Shown here piece after piece: positions 58,004-64,000 of a stretch of 64,000 nt of DNA. The stretch lies in NCBI GenBank assembly GCA_022393335.1, contig JAJEKB010021019.1, forward strand, positions 532,541 through 596,540, given 5' to 3'. The number at the start of each line of letters is the position of its first letter. Position 1 is the first letter of the stretch. Under the pieces are notes generated by a model that did no database searches, was not told the DNA's origin, and saw only the letters and a program-made list of their open reading frames with translations. A program made the position numbers and the translations under genes. The stretch comes from Macrotrachela quadricornifera (lineage: Eukaryota > Rotifera > Eurotatoria > Philodinida > Philodinidae).

Positions 58004-58774
58004 TTATTTCTCAGGACTTTCATCTGGTGGTCGTTGATATTCAGGATTTGTAAGTAAATAAATAATAATTAAACAAAATAATGTTGTAAATACTCCAAAA
58101 AAATTAAAAACTAAACGTCTTTTTCTATCACTATCATTAGATGCAATATATGCTGTACTCATTGCATATTCAGATAAACCTGTTAATAATGCTGTTACAG
58201 CTGATAAAAATATAATTTTACCCCAAAAACGATGACTAAAATAAAAAAAAAACTTCTTATATTAATTATTAAATAATATAAAAATAAATTCTTACGCCGG
58301 CATATATCCTTTTCGAATATTTAAACTTAATTTTGGATATAAAAAACTAATAAAACCACAAATCCATTGTAAAACAAATAAAATTATTGTTGTTAATCCA
58401 ATCCATGAATGATATGTCATAAAATGTGATTGTTTTCGAAGATTTTTATTTCGAATTATAGCAGTTAAACCAACAATAGCAAATGTTAATGATATTATTA
58501 AAAGTATAGCATGAAATATTTTCACTGTTAATTTTGGTATTGTTTTAAATGTTCGATATAAAACTATAGCATTACCATAACAAAATAATAAACCAATTGT
58601 CATCATTAATGGATGATAACTAAATGGATTAGTTTTCCAATCATAAATACCAGTTGAGATATTTTTATTAAATAATAAACCAACTAATATAATACTTAAT
58701 AAACCAAATAATTCACCCAAACCTAATATTATTGGATAAATTAAATTCGAATGATTTTTTCCTATAACGAACAT
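58004..58774 (-). CDS. CYB561: Cytochrome b561 (transmembrane ascorbate-dependent oxidoreductase)
   Basis: Two exons, 58774-58296 and 58235-58004, join in frame (GC plus T gives Ala) for 236 residues, ending TAA. Six hydrophobic segments are present. The four heme-binding histidines sit at 54 (SYHPLMM), 88 (KIFHAIL), 122 (TYHSWIG) and 161 (AHRFWG), with spacing 34-34-39 as in animal CYB561 and duodenal cytochrome b. The family passes electrons from ascorbate across a membrane to monodehydroascorbate or ferric iron. Which compartment is used here cannot be told. The length matches the family (about 220-290 aa). Confidence 0.95.
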
Positions 58775-59523
58775 TTTCCTTTTTAGAATATAAAAAGAAT
58801 TTCAGTTAAATAGTATATTTAATTTTTTGTAATCATCATGACAATTACATTCTTTTTATATTGATCTTTTCCTCTTCTTTTTTTTTTTACCTTAAACCAA
58901 TATTTAAAAAAAAGATCTTAGATATCAAATAGCGAAACAAGATATTCATCACAATGACATATGCATTTTTTTATAAAGACTATTTTTAGTTGTTATATTA
59001 AGATAAAATGGATTTATTATTCTCTTATATTTCAGTCAAATAATATAATAGTTATAATTGTCATTTTTTCGTTATGAGGATTTCGATAATGAAAAATAGG
59101 AAAATATCGAGATCGAAACTCTATCTATCATTTTCCAATCTTCATTATGAGATTCCGTTTGTCTCACAAATGGACGCTATTCTCTTGGAACAACTGATTT
59201 TATAATATGACAATTATGAATACAGTTAACTGTGGTTTCATTCTAAAGGAATCCAACGAATAAAGAAAAAATGTAAACACCATGATAGAGGTATAAGAAA
59301 AAAAATCTTATTGATTAAATAAATAAAACATGTCTTTTTATATTGAATCACTTTTTAAAATATCAAAAGATAAAAATGAATTTTAATTCACACAGATTTT
59401 CTCAAAAAAAATTCATATCGTGTATTGTCATTAACATATTTGTTCAGCAGATCATTCGAGTTCCTCTATGAGATAAGTCGTACTAAATCCGTTCGTCATT
59501 AAACGATTTCGTGTGCCTCCATA
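58775..59523. other. Intergenic, nothing certain
   Basis: AT-rich promoter side of the b561 gene. A block near 59249-59262 (GGAATCCAACGAATAAAG) resembles the flank of the hairpin element at 59524, where a similar block occurs in reverse near 59721. Confidence 0.4.
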
Positions 59524-59715
59524 TATGGACGCGATCAACCGCACTGATGTCCCATTTCGTTACAGCCCTATTGTAAGGATAAAACATGGTGCTGTTCAGG
59601 CCAATCCACGGTTAACTGTGGGATCCTCTCTCATATGATCCGGACAATAATATGTTTTGTCCTTACAATAGGACTGTAGTAAGATGGGACATTAGTGCAG
59701 TTGATCGCGTCCATA
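59524..59715. mobile_element. Hairpin MITE with ~64 bp arms
   Basis: 59524-59587 pairs with 59652-59715 at about 88% identity (TATGGACGCGATCAACCGCA against GATCGCGTCCATA; CCTATTGTAAGGA against TCCTTACAATAGG) around a 64-base loop. The arms are GC-richer than the surroundings. No coding sequence is evident. Confidence 0.8.
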
Positions 59716-60351
59716 GAATGAAATTCGTTGGATTTCTTTATAATGTTACTACAGAGATACTTTTATCTTCAAATCTCTTGATTAATCTTTGTAGATTATG
59801 TTTTCAAATTAATTTCGATTGTATATCTATTATATTCTATAAACATATGGTCTCTTTCTCAATAGAATGATCTTAAAATACATAGGTACTTTATTTTTAT
59901 TTTGTATTTTAAACGATGTGAAAAGAAAATATACAGGTAAAATCTGTTGTTTCATTGAGAAAAACATCACATGTTGTTCTTATAAAAGTCAATTAGATTG
60001 GTTTGGACTTTTTTTTTAATAGAAGAAGAAATTCAGGTATAGTTTTAAATTTTACATTATGATTATATCTCAATGATGAAATATAAAAACACGTCCATTA
60101 ATCTAATAATTATTTCTTCTTTGAGTTGATCAACACAATAAACAGTAGAGAATATCTACAGAATGAATGAAAATAAAATATTTCTAATTCAAATTTAATA
60201 GTCGCTCTGATATTTCTAACGATAATTTAAGAATAATTAATTTTCTCCCTAGTTCAATGTAAGCTAAAATAGTCCGTACAGATATTACATATTGTCTTCT
60301 TCATTTCAATCTAAAAAGATTTTTGATTATAGATTAATAAGTTTAATAAAA
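59716..60351. other. Intergenic, nothing seen
   Basis: AT-rich upstream region of the secreted lyase-like locus. No element was recognised. Confidence 0.5.
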
Positions 60352-62154
60352 ATGCATTGGTTCTTTTTCTTCATAATCTATATGAATTTAATTTATCTTC
60401 TGTTTGGACAAATCATTTCGAATAGTTCACCTAAATATCATGCAATAATACCTCGTCAAAATTTAACAGCTATACAAAAAAATGATATATTAAAATCTCT
60501 TGCTAAATATGAATCACAATATAATGTAAATGAATCAATGATAAAACAAAGTTATACATGGACATATGGAACTTATCATACTGTTTATAAAGGTAATACA
60601 GTTCATCGAACACGAAATGCTGCTGAATATGCAGTTAATTTATTTGATAGTGGAGATAATTTAATGGAAAAACGTGCATTTGATGTTTTACGAAAAGTTC
60701 TTTCATTACAAGATACAAATCCAAATTCACGAACATATGGAATATGGTCATATTTTCTTGAAGAATCACTTGATAAAATGTCTCCACCAGATTGGAATTG
60801 GGCTGATTTTATTGGTACACAATTATTACAAATAGCTATTAATCATCGTGAACGTTTACCAATTGAATTAGCTGAAAAATTAGATATGGGAATTATTCAT
60901 GCTGCACGTTCTATTCAAAAACGTAATGTTGGACCTGATTATACAAATATTGCCATAATGGGTACATATGTTACATTAATTACAAGTGAAATATATAATC
61001 TTAAAGATTTACATGATTATGCAATGAATCGTTTAAAAATATTTTCAAATTTTACGAAAATAAATGGTGCTTTTTCAGAATATAATAGTCCAACATATAC
61101 AATTGTTGCTATAGAAGAATTAGGAAGATTACGAATGCATATTATTAATGATGAAGCAGAAAAACTTGTAAATGAACTTTATTATATTAGTTGGGAAGAA
61201 ATATCAGAACATTATCATTATCCAACAGGACAATGAAGTGGACCACATTCACGTTCATATAGAACTCTATTAGGTAATGATGTTATTAATTTTATTATAC
61301 GTTCTTTAAATAATACATGGGATCCACGTCTTCCTTTACCAATTCCTAATGATTTAAAATCATATTTTTTAACAAATATAACTAATCCACGTACATTAAT
61401 TAAAACTTATTCAAAAGATCCATTAGGTATAATAACAGATTTAATTGGTACAACATATTTACATCCATTATTTACAATTGGAAGTATTAATTGGGGAGAA
61501 ATGTGGAATCAAAGACGACCATTAATTGCTTATTGGGGTACAAAAGAAAAATCATCATATTTCCAACTTAGATTTTTACATGATAATTATGATTTTTCTA
61601 ATATACAATTTTATAGTGTACAAAAAGAAAATCGAATTTTAGCTGGTTTAGTTTTTGCAACCGATGGAGGAGATACACATCTTAGTCTTGATAGAATTAA
61701 AAATGCAACAATTAAAGCAAAAGATTTACGTATACGTTTTGAAATTGGTGGAAATTATATTAATGATGCTTGGCAAATAGCACAAACATTATTAGAACCA
61801 ACAAAATTTATATTTGATAATTTAACAATACAATTTTCTTTACCAATTATACTTTTTTCTAATAAAAATCAATCAGGTTGGATAGTTACACGTGATAATG
61901 ATCGTCTTTATATTGATTATATTTTATTTACATCAAATATTGAACAAATAATTAAACTTGATAATTTAATTGAAGCTGCTACAATTATTGCAATACAATT
62001 TTCTACTAATAAAAATGATTCAATTATTCAACCTATGAGTATTTCACAAGGTTCTATGTTACAAGCTAAATGGACAGATTTATGTCTTTCGATTCCTATT
62101 AAACCCAATACGGTAACACAATTACGTAAACTTCCTAAATTTATTTGTGAATAA
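60352..62154 (+). pseudogene. Secreted alpha/alpha-toroid, lyase-like protein with one in-frame TGA
   Basis: From the ATG at 60352 the frame starts with a signal peptide (MHWFFFFIIYMNLIYLLFGQ) and runs for about 295 residues to TGA at 61234-61236. It then continues in the same frame, fully open, for another 305 codons to TAA at 62154. The TGA sits in GQ-SGPHSRSYR where a Trp would be natural. The N-terminal half is helical with WNWADFIGTQLL and FSEYNSPTYT, a pattern of bacterial alpha/alpha-toroid glycan-acting proteins. The C-terminal half is beta-rich (GGDTHLSLD, LRIRFEIGG), as in heparinase-type lyases. Exact family and substrate are not known to me. A bacterial origin is plausible, yet codon use is as A/T-rich as neighbouring genes. 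Either a recent null allele, a sequence error, or stop readthrough. Confidence 0.75.
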
Positions 62155-63567
62155 ATTATGATATAAAATAAAGAAATTCTAGCTGTTCCAAATGGTAATC
62201 GGGTGACGTAATCACATCGGATCCTATATTGAATTTGATAGGTTTCGACAATCTGATTCGATAAGTATCGAAGAGCGCAATATAATACCACTCAAATGAA
62301 CCCTCATAAAATTTCTAGCTATTTGCGTTTTACCAACAGAATCCTTATAGGATTTTGTCGATTGGTCGAATTTGTGAATCTAAATTCAAATAAATACTAG
62401 CCATTTATTTTTATATTATTATTACTATTATGAATTAAAAAAAAATAATTTGAAATATCTTATAGATATTTTCTTTCAATTTTCTAATATTCTATTATTA
62501 ATTTTGCGATAATACGATAAGACAATATTGCTTCCATTTTGTAATTCTATTCTTGATATTTGCGAGAAAATGCACGTACTGATAATATCATAAGTATTAA
62601 TAAAATAATTTCAAACGCCTTCCAGCTTATATGTGAAAATGTGTCTTGCATGTCAAAAGAGAATATTTACACGAATCAGAATAAGAGAATAGTGGTTATT
62701 AGTGTCAAAATGCAGTATTTTATATAAAATAGTTATGATATTTGTGAAAAAATAATTTCTATTGTGCATCAAGCATTTCGATTAATAGGATACTGATGAT
62801 ATCTAAATGAGATTATTTTCTTCGATTCATTCTTTCACGCATGCTTTTTTTCTTATTTATTGATGGTTTATTTTTCATTCTTAAAAAATCATCAATGAAG
62901 ATGATGCTTTCTGTAATAAAGTGAAACATGTCGTCAAGATTATATTTTTGGCTTTTGAATCAGTAAATACAGATGATACGTATTGTGTCTGAGAGGTCTG
63001 TAATTCTATAGCTACTATATTTGGCATTTCTATCTCGATGTACGTTCGTTTTTGATATACTTCCATTACCATACAAACATCTTCATTGTTATAAGTTCTT
63101 TCCTAAATAAAATATGCTGAAATGTAATAATTGATTTATATTCTATAGCTCGCTCAATTTGATCAATTACTTCAAATATTTATGTGCTTTATCTTTCGGC
63201 ATTGTAGTAGAACAGTTTAAAAGGTACATTTATGATGTTAAATATAATTATATTATTAATACATCATTGATTTCGTATTGAATTTAAAGATCTATTAAAG
63301 TACCATTCATTCAAAAGATTACAAACTAATTTTTGATCACATAATATAAAATGTGATTGTTCTAATTAATGTATCGCTTGTTCGATTTAATTAACAGGAG
63401 TACGAATGAATTATTTTAATATTATTCTTTTTTCTAGGTACTTAACTAACATATTCCATTAATAAAAGAATAAAAAAAAGCCAAATTTAATTAATAATTT
63501 TTATTGTTTATATGATTTAAATATAATCAATTTATTGAATTTTTATTCATTTAAAATTTTATTAATA
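62155..63567. other. Intergenic, nothing seen
   Basis: About 1.4 kb of AT-rich sequence, including the promoter of the gene at 63568. The 63-residue minus frame at 62881-63072 has no similarity. Confidence 0.5.
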
Positions 63568-64000
63568 ATGGTACAATCTCATAGAATAATTCGATGGCTT
63601 TTGCTTTTTGCATTTTTATCTTCGATATATTTTTTAAGTTTATTATATTCTCCTCGAAAGGAAGAATTTGTTAGAGCTAATACATTTGTAAATTACAATC
63701 ATTCTTTTAATTCTACTCCTCTTCATTTCAAGCCAAAGTTAAAAATGTACGAGATGCAAATTCATGCAGCTGTTGTATTATCATTAAGTAAACATTCGAC
63801 ACATATTGCTGAATTTCATTTACTTTATGAATCATGGCGTTTTATTCAAAATTTTTCACCATTATCACAACAAGTTATTATTGATTTAATTATATTTTGT
63901 GAAAAACCAAGTTGTTATCAATTACCATCTTCTTGTATACATCTTTCTTATAATAAAAAAAATCCAAATTCAATAGCAAAATGTTATTATCAAGAATTAT
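63568..64000 (+). CDS. Type II membrane protein, glycosyltransferase-like start (partial)
   Basis: The ATG at 63568 opens a frame that is uninterrupted to the end of the window (144 residues seen). A short basic tail (QSHRIIRW) precedes one hydrophobic anchor (about residues 11-27), then a luminal stem and the start of a domain with MQIHAAVVLSLSKHSTHIAEFHLLYESW and Cys pairs (CEKPSCYQLPSSC). This resembles the DUF7164 class of rotifer and protist Golgi proteins that look like nucleotide-sugar transferases. The catalytic part lies beyond the window, so the assignment is tentative. Confidence 0.7.
   Translation, partial: MVQSHRIIRWLLLFAFLSSIYFLSLLYSPRKEEFVRANTFVNYNHSFNSTPLHFKPKLKMYEMQIHAAVVLSLSKHSTHIAEFHLLYESWRFIQNFSPLSQQVIIDLIIFCEKPSCYQLPSSCIHLSYNKKNPNSIAKCYYQEL

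Noticed and set aside
1..64000. CRISPR array or tRNA/rRNA genes
   Set aside because: The tandem repeats lack regular unique spacers and the DNA is eukaryotic; I saw no A/B-box cloverleaf or rRNA core sequence by eye. A tRNA scan would be decisive.
1..64000. Reassigned TGA genetic code
   Set aside because: The MORN frame ends properly at TGA and other genes use TAA or TAG; Trp is encoded by TGG throughout.

Overview
This looks like nuclear DNA from a small invertebrate, most likely a bdelloid rotifer. The DNA is AT-rich. Genes are compact, and most introns are about 45-70 bp with GT-AG ends (two proposed acceptors end in AAG). The gene set fits: an Argonaute, a membrane-anchored NHL-repeat protein, orphan rhodopsin-like GPCRs, a MORN-repeat protein, an HGT-motif (ART-like) protein, a RING-SWIM ligase, and two enzyme loci that resemble prokaryotic families. 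The species assignment is inference; no rRNA, tRNA or mitochondrial marker was seen.

Layout. 1-3.5 kb: a mobile element with ~355 bp terminal inverted repeats (TIRs) and no convincing gene. 3.7-4.1 kb: a small membrane protein. 6.4-7.9 kb: eroded piggyBac sequence with an inverted duplication. 9.8-10.1 kb: a short TIR element with a GC-rich hairpin. 10.9-14.9 kb: an eight-exon type II membrane protein with a Thr-rich stalk and NHL repeats. 15.2-16.7 kb: a dead Tc1/mariner element flanked by TA. 17.5-21.5 kb: a 15-exon Argonaute (1086 aa) with a complete D-E-D-H slicer tetrad. 23.3-24.0 kb: a fold-back element. 24.1-26.5 kb: a RING-SWIM E3 ligase. 27.3-28.25 kb: a DXD glycosyltransferase. 31.0-31.7 kb: a broken ADP-ribosylglycohydrolase. 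32.6-33.3 kb: a broken GPCR. 33.8-34.0 kb: a MITE. 35.6-36.4 kb: a MORN protein. 37.6-41 kb: minisatellites, a dispersed repeat and another fold-back element. 41.2-42.1 kb: an intact GPCR. 46.5-48.6 kb: a nearly complete piggyBac. 49.0-49.5 kb: a hypothetical protein. 51.6-53.1 kb: an ART-like protein. 55.9-56.5 kb: a Cys-rich protein. 58.0-58.8 kb: cytochrome b561. 59.5-59.7 kb: a hairpin element. 60.4-62.2 kb: a secreted, bacterial-looking protein interrupted by one TGA. 63.6 kb to the end: the start of a type II membrane protein.

How it fits together: there is no operon-like organisation. The window reads as an accessory, repeat-rich region in which single genes sit among many elements with inverted-repeat ends. 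Such elements can be transcribed into hairpin RNA, and an apparently slicer-competent Argonaute lies in the same window; any functional link is speculation. Three loci that are otherwise open reading frames are interrupted only by TGA codons, which is the most unusual shared pattern here. I found no clearly new multi-gene system.
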